DNA of 64,000 nucleotides, from the NCBI GenBank assembly GCA_018894105.1, contig CM032131.1:6598501-6662500 (forward strand). Direction: 5' to 3'. The position numbers were made by a program, and so were the translations under genes. Source of the stretch: Jacaranda mimosifolia (Eukaryota; Streptophyta; Magnoliopsida; Lamiales; Bignoniaceae). Of the stretch, positions 1-11,232 are shown one piece after another. A model generated the notes under the pieces. The model saw only the letters and a program-made list of their open reading frames with translations. It ran no database searches and had not been told where the DNA came from. The number at the start of each line of letters is the position of its first letter. Within the stretch, counting starts at the first letter, position 1.

Positions 1-850
1 TTATGGATGCCAAATTATTCTAGACCCAAGCTAAGTATAGGAGACATTGCCTTCAAAAAGTCAAGGCATTCATCTTATCAAGGGAAAGCACGTTGAACTT
101 ATGACTCTGGTTGAACCTATAACTCTGGAGTCTAATATTAAAAAGCCTAAGAAGTTGATTGCTGTTGAAACCTTGGTATGTAAAATCTTAGAATTCGAAG
201 GTGTCTCTAATTTGCTAGTACTCCAATATACCATTCGATCACATCAAAAAGAAGGATGGAAGTTATATGAAGCATACATTCCATCACTACACAATAAAAG
301 ACAACAAATAAAGGAGGTAGGTTCTAATGACTACAAAGTTATGAGAAAGGAATTAATCATGCTTATTATCGGTCTGAACTCAAATGCCTCAGCTGAATTT
401 TCTTCTAGCAAAACTCAATATCAAAAGTTCCATGGGATGTTTGATCGAAAAGCCTATAGTCTCTTGGTTAAGTCAGAATATGACTTCTCCAATCCATTTG
501 AGCTAGGGGAGTTAAAACCTAAGTTGACTGGAGAAAAGATCCATGGCCTCAGCAAAGCATAACAAAAATTATGAAGCCAAGGGTTTTGTGTTGATCAGCC
601 AAGGACTAGCTTGGGATTTGCAACAAGTGAGCCAATCAGAATACGTGTGATGAGGGAAGATAAGTGCGTCAGTGTCCAACATATTGCAGCTGAGAAAGAT
701 GAAAATAATGGAAGTCAAAAGTTAAGTGATCGCCGCATCTCTGTATTCGATCAGTTAAGCACTCACACCACCCGTCCTTTTATCTGTGAAAGACTTAGTC
801 AAAATCCTCCACTTCATAAAGAGCCTACTACAAGTCGTCGTCCATAAGGT
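1..850 (+). pseudogene. Ty3/gypsy (Tat-like) protease-to-RT linker fragment
   Basis: Two open stretches (47-562 and 611-847, in different frames) resemble the protease-to-reverse-transcriptase linker of Tat-lineage gypsy polyproteins. The pattern ELKPKLTGEK near 515-540 matches KLKPDLTGEK in the large Tat element of this window (minus strand, about 22560). The second stretch has the signature ISVFDQLS...TRPFICERL, which parallels SVFERL-type text at about 22300 on the minus strand. No protease active site, RT or integrase follows, and the frame breaks near 562. The piece is cut by the window start and ends where copia LTR sequence begins at about 850. It is a dead fragment; lineage assignment is inference from internal similarity. 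Confidence 0.6.
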
Positions 851-1609
851 TTTGTGTTCAATTGACTTGGAAGTAATGCGGTAGGGCAAGATATTAGTTG
901 GCTCCCTAATAGTCTCGATTTTATGCTTCAATTCTCAATGTCCGATTCCCTTTGTGACCTCATCTTTGGAAATACTTTTCCAAATTATCACATCACCTTG
1001 CGCAAGGATTTCTTGGAATTGATCCTTATAGAACGCATAGGAGATACACTTGTCCTTCACAAAAGTAAGGAGTCGGATTCCATCTTGGATCTCACAAACC
1101 TCCATGTCCTATAGCTCATGCCCAATCTCAACCTGAGTGGCCTATCACAAACCTCAAGTCAAATGACTAATAATATACACTAGCGTTAGCTAGAAAACTT
1201 GCCACTACCGACTTGCCACTCCGGCTATCTAGTAGATTCTCTAGGTGAGTCTTCAGTGTCTTGTTCTCTGACAAGCACCCACTAACATACATCCCTATCT
1301 CATATAGGATCGCTCATGAAATGGAGCAACATCCAACTCTTGGATTTATGCATCGTCAGTGCAAGTCTATCCGAATCTTAGATACCCTATCTTATAAGAT
1401 TCTGTAACTTGAAAATGAGCATGATTGCCATTCTTAATCAAGTCCTGTAATCTTGTGTGATCTAAGGACTTTATCCAAATGCTAGTGAAGCAAATAATGA
1501 GCATAAGATAAAGATGGTCATATAATGAATATCATTTAATTAAGATTATCTTACAAGGAAATAATTTACAAGGCCAATCTAATTGGCTTGCAGGGTCACT
1601 ATTCCAACA
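851..1609 (-). repeat. Ty1/copia-type LTR fragment
   Basis: This stretch is a diverged copy of 31700-32460. Shared blocks include AACCTCAAGTCAAATGA, TTGTTCTCTRACAAGCACC and GCAAGTCTATCCGAATCTTAG-like text, in the same order. At 31-32 kb the copy lies directly beyond a copia RNase H relic on the minus strand, where a 3' LTR belongs. Read on the minus strand, the piece begins TGTTGGAATAG at 1609, a typical LTR start. The other end is lost against the gypsy fragment. The short open frame at 923-1114 is part of this repeat, not a gene. Confidence 0.55.
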
Positions 1610-1889
1610 TGGAACCAAGTAAATGGTGGGTCCTTGTTATTTTGGAAAGTTGAAAAAACATCAAAGGAAAAGAAAAGTCCAAGTATTGTGCTCCAAACCG
1701 TCACCTGCTACATATATATGAGGTTACTTTGAACATGGGCCATGTATCTAATTTTATTCTAAAGGCCCTTGTCTTTAGTTAATTAATTTATACAATCTAT
1801 TAAATAAATAAATTTGTGATTATTTCTTCAAATCTCGATTTTCATTTGCATTTGGCTTGTTGTTTGCCGAACTTTGAAGTGAGGGCATC

Positions 1890-2561
1890 TGTTGACATTA
1901 AAATTTTATTGGGATAAATCACAATTTGATAGCCCAAATAAATTGGTTGTTAATTTGGGTCTCAAATTAAAGTCCATAATAAATTTGAATTTTATATAAT
2001 GGGTCAATCCAAGATGAATTATAAAAATCTTATTTATTTCGGATTGACTAATTAGGCCAAAATATGTTTAAATGTGGCTCATTAGTAAATTAAGCTCATT
2101 TCAAGTGGTATTCAAGTCCAAGGGGGAGACTCAAGCTTCAAGCCACCAAACCCTAATTTGTGCCTATAAAATGAGGAATTCGGCGACATACCACACATCA
2201 AGAAATTCAAGCATTAAAGCTCTCAAATCCAAGCTCTTGCCATGAAGAAGTGCTGCAATCACAAGGGTCTACATTTTCTTCAAAAACATTAAATTCTGAA
2301 GACTTGGTATCAAAATAAATACTTGATTTCAAGGTGGTTTGTGATTTCATCCACAAATCTAGGAGGGAATTATGCATCCAATTCAAGAACAATCATCAAG
2401 CATTGAATCAAATCCAAGGGAGAAGAATTATAGGAATTAGTCTTCAATTACGGAGATATTTTTCAGAGATTGTAACCACTTTTATTTTCAATAAATATTG
2501 AATTTATACATATTTTTCTTATCTTGTAATTCCTTTTGCAGACTCGAAATTTGTGTGAACA
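1890..2561 (+). repeat. Solo LTR of a Tat-like gypsy element
   Basis: The segment runs from TGTTGACA (1890) to TGTGAACA (2561), imperfect inverted ends of the LTR type. It has a TATA box (TATAAAA, about 2165) and a polyadenylation signal (AATAAA, 2492-2497). Its tail, GCAGACTCGAAATTTGTGTGAACA, is almost the same as the LTR tail of the Tat element at 25573-26403 read on the minus strand, so the two are related. The 5 bp on the two sides (gcatc and aatat) do not match, and no internal domain adjoins it, so it is a solo or truncated LTR. Confidence 0.7.
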
Positions 2562-3813
2562 AATATACATACATATCTCTTTCTATTTTTTTAAATATTT
2601 TTTAATATTTAGGTTGTTGGGGTCTAAGAGTTAGAGAGCTCGGTGATGGGTGCTATAGGGGATGGAATAATATCGTGGAAATTATTAAAAGAAGTACTAA
2701 ATTATGATTTATTTAAATTAATATGAGCTTCTGGAATACAACAGAATCTTTGTAAATTTGATCACTATAAGTATTGCGAGGAACTTCTGGTTGGGAGATT
2801 CATTGATATAAAAAATAAAAAGAAAAAGAAAAAAAATTCATTATCTTGAAAGAAGAAACATATTCAGAGTGCCACTACTATTTGTATAGTTGGACAATGT
2901 GGTGGATAGAAGCGAGAATTTTGAGATAAAAATAAGGAAAAAAAAATCAACAAAATAAAAAAAGGAAAAGAAGGAAAAAGAAAAGGGAAAAGAAAATTAA
3001 TATAGAATGTGGCAAAAAAAGGACAAAAACTGAAAAAAAGAATAAAATTGAAATTTTTTAGCACACTTGTCAATTGGTTGCTCCATTGCACCCATGTTAT
3101 TATTTTTCCTTCTAACTAAAAATCTCTAATTTTTGTCCACATCAAAATTAAATAAAGTCAAGTTATAAGAATAAAATAAAAACTTGCAGATAAGTAGATA
3201 TTTAAGGGCAAATCGAACATCTTTAATAATCTTATTTATATGTAATTTTTACTTTCCTCTATATCCAAGATAATTATATTTATGTTGAGGATTATATTAT
3301 AAGGATGTTGAAAGTACTTGTTTGTTCAACATCGAGTTAAATATGACACTGAAGTCTAATAGGGAATACATTGAACAATTCGTTTAGGCAAAAAAAAGAA
3401 GAAGAACAAGAAGAAGGAATAAAAGGATTATACATACTATTCCAAAAAAATTAATGATATTCAATTGGCAACAAAAGAATTCTATCCAAGTGTTATTCAT
3501 TTTTACCTGATCTTGTTATGATATTTTTTTTCTTACAATATCTTTATTAGCATAAAGGATGTTGTAATAATAATTTATTTGATATGGTTGACATTAGAAA
3601 CATTGTGTATTATTCATTTTGAGCTCAATTCTTTTACTATTTGCAAACCTCAAAAGATTATACTTTTCCTCGGCAAAAATTTCATGTTCAAAGTTTTCTT
3701 TTCTATTATTAGAATTTTTTTATTTCCTTATTCAATTGATATTCATGGGATGGGCGAAGGTACTAATGGAAAAGTGGAGAAAAAGTCGAAGTGAATTGAG
3801 ATGCCAAAAATTA
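2562..3813. other. Gene-free AT-rich DNA
   Basis: No convincing gene. An A/G-rich tract lies at about 2810-3060, and its complement gives a spurious hydrophobic frame (2864-3091). Frames at 3579-3846 are short, overlapping and low-complexity. Confidence 0.6.
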
Positions 3814-5039
3814 GAGCAAAATGCATTTTACCTCTATGTAAAGTAGTTCACTAGTAGAAAATTGCCTATGTTTTTTTTATTTTTAAAATTGGCACCAAAC
3901 ATTTGTATTTTTGGAAATGTTGCATAAAAAGGTCCATTCGATAGGTTGGTTTTACACACAGGGGATGTGTATATATATATATATATTGCTTTTGAAGCTG
4001 TTTAGTGGTATAAAAAGACTTATTTGCCTTTTTATTATAATTAAAAGAAAATGTTATCTCCTTCCCCTCAATTTCACCAATTTTTTTGGGGAGAATTGCA
4101 ACATCTCACACATTGCCTAAAGCTAGCCATGATTTTAATTATTTTATTCATGAAAAAGTAGTGTTTAGATGGTGTGAATTGGCCTTTATTTCTCTATTTT
4201 GGGGTTGATGAAAGCTATCTTTATAAAATTAATTGAAGTTAGTATTATTTTGTTTTTTAGCCAGCTCTAAGTTTCAATTATTAATCAAACAATTTGATAA
4301 TGAAATCAAAGTGACTGAATAGTAAATACAATGCTTCACAATCAATAGAATGCTAACAAAATCTAAATAGAGAAAATATAATGGCAAAATAATTGTATAA
4401 TGAATATAATGCCAAAGTGATAGTTTTATAGATGGCAATAGGACTAATCCTATAATTTGTGCCTCAAAAGACATTAACTTTAATATCCAAAAAGCAACCA
4501 AAATTGCAAAACCAACCACTTATATATTCAAAAAAAAGATGAAAAAACACATCAGTTAGCAAGTTGACACATCAAAATAATATTTTTGAATACCACATTT
4601 ATTAGCAAATTCTCTGCTCACATGTTTCATCTTTGTGAACAACAATACTTTTATTGCTTACATTCTTAAAAAAAAAAAAAAAAAAGAAAGAAAGAAAAAC
4701 TTATACTCTGTCTTGCAATCCAATTTCTAAGCACTTTCTTGAACCCTTTACAATTGTGGAGTTTGTTCCTATTCTTTAAATTACAATTCATCATATCCAT
4801 CTCTCTAACTTGTATTGATGATATTTGGGTACCTCATCATTTGACTCATTCAAATTGCGTAGTGCATCTTTCTCACCAAGGTCACTATACCATTCACCCC
4901 AACATATTTGGCTCCACTTCACCTCTTTTCTTCTTTCTAGTCATTACAACCTTTTTCTTCATTCTCCTCAATTTGTTTATGAGATCAATCTTTCTCATTT
5001 ATTTTTCTATAAAATATCATCATCATTAGAGTCTTCTAA

Positions 5040-5700
5040 ATCCTCAAATATTTCATTAGGTGCATCAAATTCATCATCATCGTCAAGTGGTATATAATAT
5101 GAATTAGATGACTCATAATTGATGTTATTATCGGAGTCCTCAATATGCAATAGTAGCCTCTTACCCTTAGTTGTAACATTGCTTGACTTATCTCTATGAT
5201 CATCTCTACATTAGTGAGAGCTTCATCCCCATATAAACTAAATCTTCCTCCGTATATGTGTCATAAGTGATTTAATCAACTCTCATATTTGATCCTATTT
5301 CATCTAAATCAACTTCATCATTAAAATCAATTTCTTCTATAAAACATTAATATGTTTCATGCATCAATATTTGTTGACTATACAAGATGTTATCATGTGT
5401 GTCAATAACTTCTATTGGAATTCTTGTTTCTTCCACATATAACGTCATGGCCTCTAAATTTTTCAAAGCAAGCTTTTACCTACGCAAAGTGACAACCCTG
5501 ATAGTTTATAATAGAAGCACATTTTCATCCCTTTTCCCCTATGCAACTCCTACGTCCAATATAATGACGAACATTTTTAGATATGCTATTTTTAGGTTAG
5601 CAAACTAAAACTCCAATTTATTTTCTCCCATATACTAGATATAGTTTCCTCTTTTTACATACCTCCCACCAACCCATACTTCAATAAAATATGAGTCTCC
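5040..5700 (-). pseudogene. Decayed transposase-like frame, possibly MULE N-terminus
   Basis: Reading the minus strand from about 5690 gives a mostly open but stop-ridden frame. It has WVGGRYVKRGNYI, then YMGENKLEF, then a segment ending NLEAMTLYVEETRIPIEVID, then a stretch rich in Asp and Glu near 5040-5340. This order resembles the PB1-like start of plant MuDR-type transposases (a GG-containing strand, a second G-rich strand, a 'vyVEh' strand, then an acidic linker). At least eight stops interrupt it. No DDE core or SWIM zinc finger was found downstream, where the gypsy relic begins. The assignment is inference; the decay is seen directly. Confidence 0.35.
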
Positions 5701-5929
5701 ATTATACTTCTATAAAATGATTCCAAAAACAAAAATAATTAGAGAATTGGCTTGGTTGTGAATGATGAATCCCATAATGATAAAATATTTGGTAGAAAAT
5801 GAGAATTAAAGCTCAAATTTGTTTAAAATATTTAGGGCTTTTTTATTATTTGAGAGATGGAGAATGAAAATATTCAATTAGCAATGAAAAACCATAGGAT
5901 TTCAGATATATGGGAGACATTATTAGGGT

Positions 5930-6570
5930 TTTTTGGAGTTAGCAAAATGTAAGCATGCGAAGGCAACATATTAAACATGCAAGTAGTAGAACATAAAGCA
6001 ACACAACATAATTATTGGAAAACACTCCCAATCTTTGTGTATTAAGCCACCAAACTTAATATAAAAGAATGTCAAGCCTTCACATAAAGTGTCTACTTGA
6101 ACTATTATTGTCCACTATGAAAACTTGTGAGTTCCTGTCCAAGATTACAAAATCCATATAAAACTTTCTATAGTAGACATCCTCCAACTGCTAGGAGGCA
6201 ATGAATCAAAAGCCAACATGTGGCAAAGCCTATGCTAACAAGCTAATAAGTATGTTGGTTTTTTGAAAGACAGGCAACAATGCCAAACATCCTGTCAATT
6301 TTTTGAATGAGTTGGAGTTCAACTGCCCACGACCTTGCTCATGCTCTAATCGTCTATTAATCACTTGTCATCTGCCCCTGTTAATGATGACTTAAGCCTT
6401 TCCCACATGTTGGTGCACGACATGCAGTACGATCTTGCTTGCACTTGTGGCCTAATCTAGCTCTATCCAACATTTATTCAATGTCATTTGCCACACCATC
6501 TTGTCACCCCGTTGTGTACCATCATGCTAATCTCTAGTGCCAATGGCATTCGGCATTCTAAGGGCTAACA
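5930..6570 (-). repeat. 3' LTR of gypsy relic, truncated
   Basis: Aligns by eye with 8660-9310 and ends at AGGGCTAACA (6570). The part matching 8541-8660 is missing, so the 3' LTR has lost about 120 bp. The copies are clearly diverged, with many indels, so the insertion is old. Confidence 0.7.
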
Positions 6571-6839
6571 AACTACCAATTAAAAAGTCTAATATCCTTG
6601 TCAAAGCAAAGGAAAACCACTCCAACTTGTTTTGTGAATCAAACGAGCAAAACCTGCTCAATCCTGCAAGTCGTGAAAATAGACATCATCAATAAAATAT
6701 TCACCTCAACTATTACTGACCTCTTGTTTATTTATGCCACACCAGGCTGCCATGGATTTGGACTTCCATAAAACCTACCAAACTCTTTAATCTAGATAAT
6801 GCCCACACTTAGCCAAATTTAGGATTGCTTTTAAATTAA

Positions 6840-7380
6840 CTACTCTACATCTTTACCATTTCTTTGGCAAACGCCACCATCATTATTTGATGTCAAAGCA
6901 ACACATGCCCCTGTAGAATGCATTTTTCTTGAGCTTGTCTGCTCATTGGTTAGCTTCTTTCCCCTTTTTCCAGTGGCATCCCACTCAACTTGTACAAAGT
7001 ATGGATCTTTCTCATCAATGATCATCGATCCACCTAAGTATAGGATCACAACTTCGTTAGCATTTTGGAAAAAATCACTGTCAATTACCATGTCAAAGTC
7101 ATCTAGGACGATAGCCATTGACTTGTATTGCCCTTCCCAATCCCCAACTTTTAATTCAACTTTCACCATTTCAAATTCCTTATTTATGACTTTCATTTAG
7201 ATAATTTGTTTCTCCAAGTTCATTCCCAACTTTTAAACCTATTCCTTAGCTATGAAACTATACATGGTCCTTTAAGTCTAGCATCACCTTTCACTTGTCT
7301 GCCATTCACATAAAGTTGCAGATGCATTAAGCTTTTACTTTTAAATGTAGAAGTCTTACTTCTCAAGAGTTTAACTGTTG
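6840..7380 (-). pseudogene. gypsy aspartic protease remnant
   Basis: An open stretch (7196-6840) contains VKVELKVGDWEGQ, then VLDDFDMVIDSDFF, then VVILYLGGSMIIDEKDPYFVQ. This is the pattern of the retropepsin-like domain of plant gypsy elements, where 'LDDFDLILGxDFF' and 'PYLGGLMIMDE' are usual. A preceding part (about 7380-7200) resembles 'LMHLQLYVNGRQVKG', the first strand of the domain. The catalytic D-T/S-G motif is not readable. The frame ends at 6840 and enters the 3' LTR side with no RT. Confidence 0.65.
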
Positions 7381-7559
7381 GAGAGTTGAGACCTTGGGCT
7401 CATTATTATCTTCTCCATCCATTACTTCTATTTTCAACCACCAATTTTCTTCCTTTTTCCCACATAGAGCAATCTTGCACTCTATTGTCATCATCACAAA
7501 TTAGCATCCTCGTGTTATCTATCATAACTTGAGTATGCTTTACCTCGGTTACCTATTTC

Positions 7560-8470
7560 ACTTTGTCCTTGCTATTCCCATTTGACTTTGCAGCTTTATC
7601 TCTTATTTTTCCTTGCATCTTTCTTCTATTTTCTCAATTCGAGCCTCCAATAGTTTGATAGTTCACAAATCTATTGATACAATTGTTACAGTAGAATACA
7701 AGTTCTTCACTCCTTGATGCCTCAACTTCTTTTATGTCCAAGGTTGTAAGCTCACCGTGAATTTAAACAACATGTCCTCCTCTAGCCTATCATGCGTATA
7801 AAACATTAGCAAACTAAAAACAGAAGCATAATCTCTTACTATCCCTTAATGCTTTAAATTTGAAGGGACTTCTTTGCAAACCATGACACGTTGCAAGGCA
7901 GGAATCGCTCATCCAATTCCTATTTTAATGCTTCCCAAGTTTCAATTTTCTCTCTATTAGCACCAACATCATAAGCAAGATACATTTGCCACCACATCTT
8001 AGCATCGTCCCTTCAAGTATATACTTATTATGAACATCTTCTTTTGGCCTTAAAGTAGGTCTACACATCCTACCAGAAAATTTCTAAATCTTTGGCGTTC
8101 TGCTCATGGCCAAAAAGATTTAGGTAGGTACTTTTAACTTTAGGAAAATAAGCCTTATTATTACACAACATACGTCAATAGCTTTCTTCAATACCAATAC
8201 TTATGTGTTAATTGCATCATTCTTTATCTTAAGAGCATCAATGAGGGTCTTAACATTTTCAACAACTGAAACAATCCTTTGTTCCATAAATTTTGGCAAA
8301 CTTTTCACCATATTTTTCAAATCTTTAATTGTCTATTGTAGTTCCTGGATCTGCTTAAAGAGTGTTGTCTTTTGTCCTTCTTGCAGCTGTCAAGCCATGT
8401 CTCCATCCCATGCATTCTTATCTCCAGGCCAAGAATAATTTCATGCAAACTTTGATTAGCCCTCTCATCA
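7560..8470 (-). pseudogene. gypsy gag remnant
   Basis: Minus-strand translation, jumping frames, gives a gag-like series: a start region with glutamine- and leucine-rich helices (about 8440-8200), then segments resembling 'LKVPT.IFLA' and 'KFSGR', a 'MLRCGGKCILLMM' stretch near 7970, and 'FKFKALRDS' near 7860. The last part resembles the plant gag module that ends 'LPWAQxELRRQGV'. Many stops and shifts; no working product. The order (primer site, gag, protease) fits a gypsy element on the minus strand. Confidence 0.5.
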
Positions 8471-8524
8471 CAGTTTCCTGCATAGAAGCTAATTCATATC
8501 AAATTCCCTCAAAATAGCATGAAG

Positions 8525-8540
8525 CCAGGTTCTGATACCA
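8525..8540 (-). other. Primer binding site, initiator Met tRNA
   Basis: The minus strand reads TGGTATCAGAACCT directly after the LTR end. This is close to the usual plant TGGTATCAGAGC site complementary to the 3' end of initiator methionine tRNA. Confidence 0.75.
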
Positions 8541-9310
8541 TGATCTCACATGGTATTTTCAATTATAAATTTTCTATCGTGTTTTTTTCCACTCATTGTG
8601 TCGTCTAGTCCCACCAAGGGACTAATTACCTTTGCCAAAAGCACCCATCCTTGTGCTAATTCTTGGAGTTAGCAAAATGTACGCAAATGAAGGCAATATA
8701 TTTGGCATGCAAGCATCGAAATATAAACCAACATAATAGAATTAATGGAAAACACCCCCAACCTCTGTGTATTAATCTACCAAACTCTATAAGCCTTCAC
8801 AAAAAACATCTTCACTCTAACTCCTAATTTCCATTATGCAAACTTGTGAGGTTGTGGCCAAGGTTATAAAATCTATACAAATAATTTATGTAGTGGACAT
8901 CGCCCAATTGCTAAGAGCTAACGAATCAAAGCCAACATATGACAGAGCCTATATGCTAATAAGTTGCTAAGTGTGCCGATGGTTTTATGAAAGGCAAGCT
9001 ACAATGCCAATTGTTTGGATAGTTTCTCGAATAAGTCAAGCTTCAACTAGCGACAATCTTACTCATGCCCTAATCGTCTACCATCCACTTGCCAACTACT
9101 ATTCTTAACCGTCACCTAGGCTAATTTGCCAATCATTACCTATAGGTTGGCGCATAGTGCATAGCATGATCTTGCCTATGCCCGTGGCCTAATCCCATCC
9201 TATATCCAATAATTAGCAAATGTCATGTGCCATACCATGCTAGAAACCCCTTTTGCACTACCATGCTAACCTACCGTGCTAGTGGCATCCAATATTTCAA
9301 GGGGCTAATA
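8541..9310 (-). repeat. 5' LTR of gypsy relic
   Basis: Bounded by TGATCTCAC at 8541, directly beside the primer site, and GGGGCTAATA at 9310 (GGGCTAACA in the partner). On the minus strand it therefore runs TG...CA, about 770 bp. Shared text with the partner includes GGAGTTAGCAAAATGTA and AATCAAAGCCAACAT. Confidence 0.7.
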
Positions 9311-9472
9311 GGAGGATATTTTAGTTTTTTGATAAGTATGAAATTCATGTAAATTAATTGGGTGAGTATGCAATATTTTTAGAAAACGAAAGATTTGGTG
9401 CTAATTAAAAAAAAATCTAGAGGGTTTTCTGCCTATTAACTATTGTACAAGGGAATAAAATGCATTTTGCTC

Positions 9473-9962
9473 CTCAAACATATTGTGTGACGTGCATAAA
9501 ACCAGGTGACGTAGAAGAGAGAGAAGTATAATTAAAGAACTTGGCTACCTCAAGGAATTCCTCTACTCATGACCCTAAATAGATGTTAGTCTAAAACTTA
9601 ATTTGTTAAATTTAGAAATAAATTGACAAATCGTATTATTTTATAATATGTAATTATGCTTGCTATGATTATTTATTATTATATTATATAACAAATCACT
9701 TTTAAAAAATGATAAATCACTTATGATATTTAAGTAATAATTTGAAATAATTCTCTTTAAGAACTTTTTAAAAATATTAGTGTAAAATATATAAGAGATT
9801 TTGAAATGATGTAATTTTCTTTCTATAGCACTATATAGAATTTATAATTAATTAAGTCTACATAATCAAAGTAAAACATGGGTGCTTCCAATATACGAGC
9901 ATTCTTGAATGTGTATTGAGGTTAATTTTTGCGGCTATATTAGATGTCATAGATAGAATTTT
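9473..9962. other. Gene-free AT-rich DNA
   Basis: AT-rich sequence between the MULE-like element and the tandem array. No coding, RNA or element structure was seen. Confidence 0.5.
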
Positions 9963-10835
9963 CTTCCACCTTTTCACTATACCACGGGCTCTAGTTGCTT
10001 TTGCTAACTTCATGGTTTTTTCCTTTTTTTATTTAAATAAGAAAGCACAATTTTTAATCTAAATTCATGTTTATTTGGAAAATTAAATTTATATTTTCAA
10101 GAAATACAACTATTAAATTATGTCAACTCATGAAATACATGAAGAGATTATCTTCCCTTCCTCCAGCAACACCACGGGTGCCATAATACCACACAATCAG
10201 TCACCGTTACTAAAGATTATGTACTTTTTTACCAAACGCTCGCCTTTATTAATTATTATGTTCCTTTTTTTTCAATGTGAATTAATATTCTACGAGTAGA
10301 ATTTATCTTGCCTTCTTGTGCACAATGCTACGCGCTATCGTTGTCTTTACTCGCTATTATGTTCTTCTCTAATATAAGAGTATAATTTTCAATCGAAATT
10401 CATGTTTATTAAAAAAATAAAATACATCTCCAAAAGATACATCTATTAAATTATGTCAACTGATGGAATACTTATAAATTTATCTTGCCTTTGTCTATAA
10501 TACTCTATGTGTTCTCCTTACCTTAGCTAACTATTATATTTTATTTAGTGAAAGCACATAATTTTTAATCGAAATTTGTATTTATCAGAAAAATAAATAC
10601 TAATTTTCAAAAGACGCAACTATTAAATTTTGTCAATTTATGACATACAGGTAGTTATCTTGTTTTCATATGCATCATACCACGCGCTCTCATCGCGTTT
10701 GACAATTATTATAATTCTTTGTTAATAAAAGGAGCATAAATTTAAATCAAAATTTACATTTCTCAGAAAAATAAATACAAACTTTCAAAAGATACAACGG
10801 TGAAATCATATCCACTCACGAAATTCACGGATATT
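9963..10835. repeat. Degenerate ~175 bp tandem repeat, five copies
   Basis: Units start near 9963, 10152, 10307, 10484 and 10659 with CTTCC or CTTGCC-like text, so the spacing is 189, 155, 177 and 175 bp. Each unit has the order: CTTGCC..., a 'taccacgcgct' block, TTATTATgTTCTT, 'gcaTAATTTTTAATCgAAATTcat', 'AAATAcatctTTCAAAAGAtACAACtATTAAATtatGTCAACTcAtGaaAtaC'. The second unit lacks part of this. The array ends about 160 bp before the TATA box of the B3 gene. Confidence 0.7.
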
Positions 10836-10993
10836 AAATTACAATTACTCACACAAAGACATATTACATCGATTAGATTATGACCATTTATTTTAGAATA
10901 CAGGAACGTAGATTATGATTACTCATGAAAAAGATATTTATTTTAATTTAATAAATAATATTTTTGCTGTTACAATGAAATACTCCTAACGCC

Positions 10994-11001
10994 TATAAAA
11001 A
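10994..11001 (+). promoter_or_regulatory. TATA box of B3 gene
   Basis: TATAAAAA lies about 240 bp upstream of the ATG at 11233. A pyrimidine tract (TTTCTCTCCCTATT, about 11038-11052) follows, as is common near plant start sites. Transcription probably begins near 11025-11030. A possible 5' leader intron acceptor (ctgactacag) ends at 11219, which could place part of the leader in a separate exon; that is uncertain. Confidence 0.6.
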
Positions 11002-11232
11002 CCCGGCCTACTCGTGTCGAATTCCAAGATTTACAGGCTTTCTCTCCCTATTCATCAGAGAGAGAATATTTTACTCCATTTGGCCAATACAGCAGAAGAA
11101 CTTCTGGTCTCTGCTCTGTATGAATTCAATCTCTTTCATTTTCATTTTTTTTTTTCACACCACAGAGCACAAACATTTTCTCTTTTCGCTTGAAGTTTTG
11201 TTTTGTTTTCTGACTACAGATTTGCAGGAAAT

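Larger units (their letters stand above)
5930..9310 (-). mobile_element. Deleted Ty3/gypsy relic, minus strand
   Basis: Two similar segments, about 5930-6570 and 8660-9310, lie in direct orientation around a gag-protease remnant. A primer binding site next to the right-hand segment sets the polarity as minus. Reverse transcriptase, RNase H and integrase are absent, so about two thirds of a normal element has been deleted. The element sits inside the MULE-like element 3814-9472. Confidence 0.75.
3814..9472. mobile_element. Old MULE-like element with long inverted ends
   Basis: The ends are imperfect inverted repeats of about 105-113 bp: 3814-3926 and the complement of 9367-9472. Both begin GAGCAAAATGCATTTTA and share an inner block like TTGGCACCAAA...TTGCATA. 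Inside lie a decayed frame with a possible MULE N-terminal domain (5040-5700) and a later gypsy insertion (5930-9310). Flanking 10-mers (ccaaaaatta and ctcaaacata) match at only about six positions, so a target duplication is at best decayed. MULE is preferred because of the long inverted ends and the internal frame. Confidence 0.5.

Noticed and set aside
2864..3091. Hydrophobic minus-strand frame
   Set aside because: It is the complement of an A/G-rich tract; Phe/Leu/Ser composition only, no start context or homology.
3850..3870. CACTAGTAGAAAATTGCC as a CACTA terminus
   Set aside because: It lies inside the longer inverted end that starts at 3814, the partner at 9400-9440 does not keep the motif, and no matching CACTA end was found.
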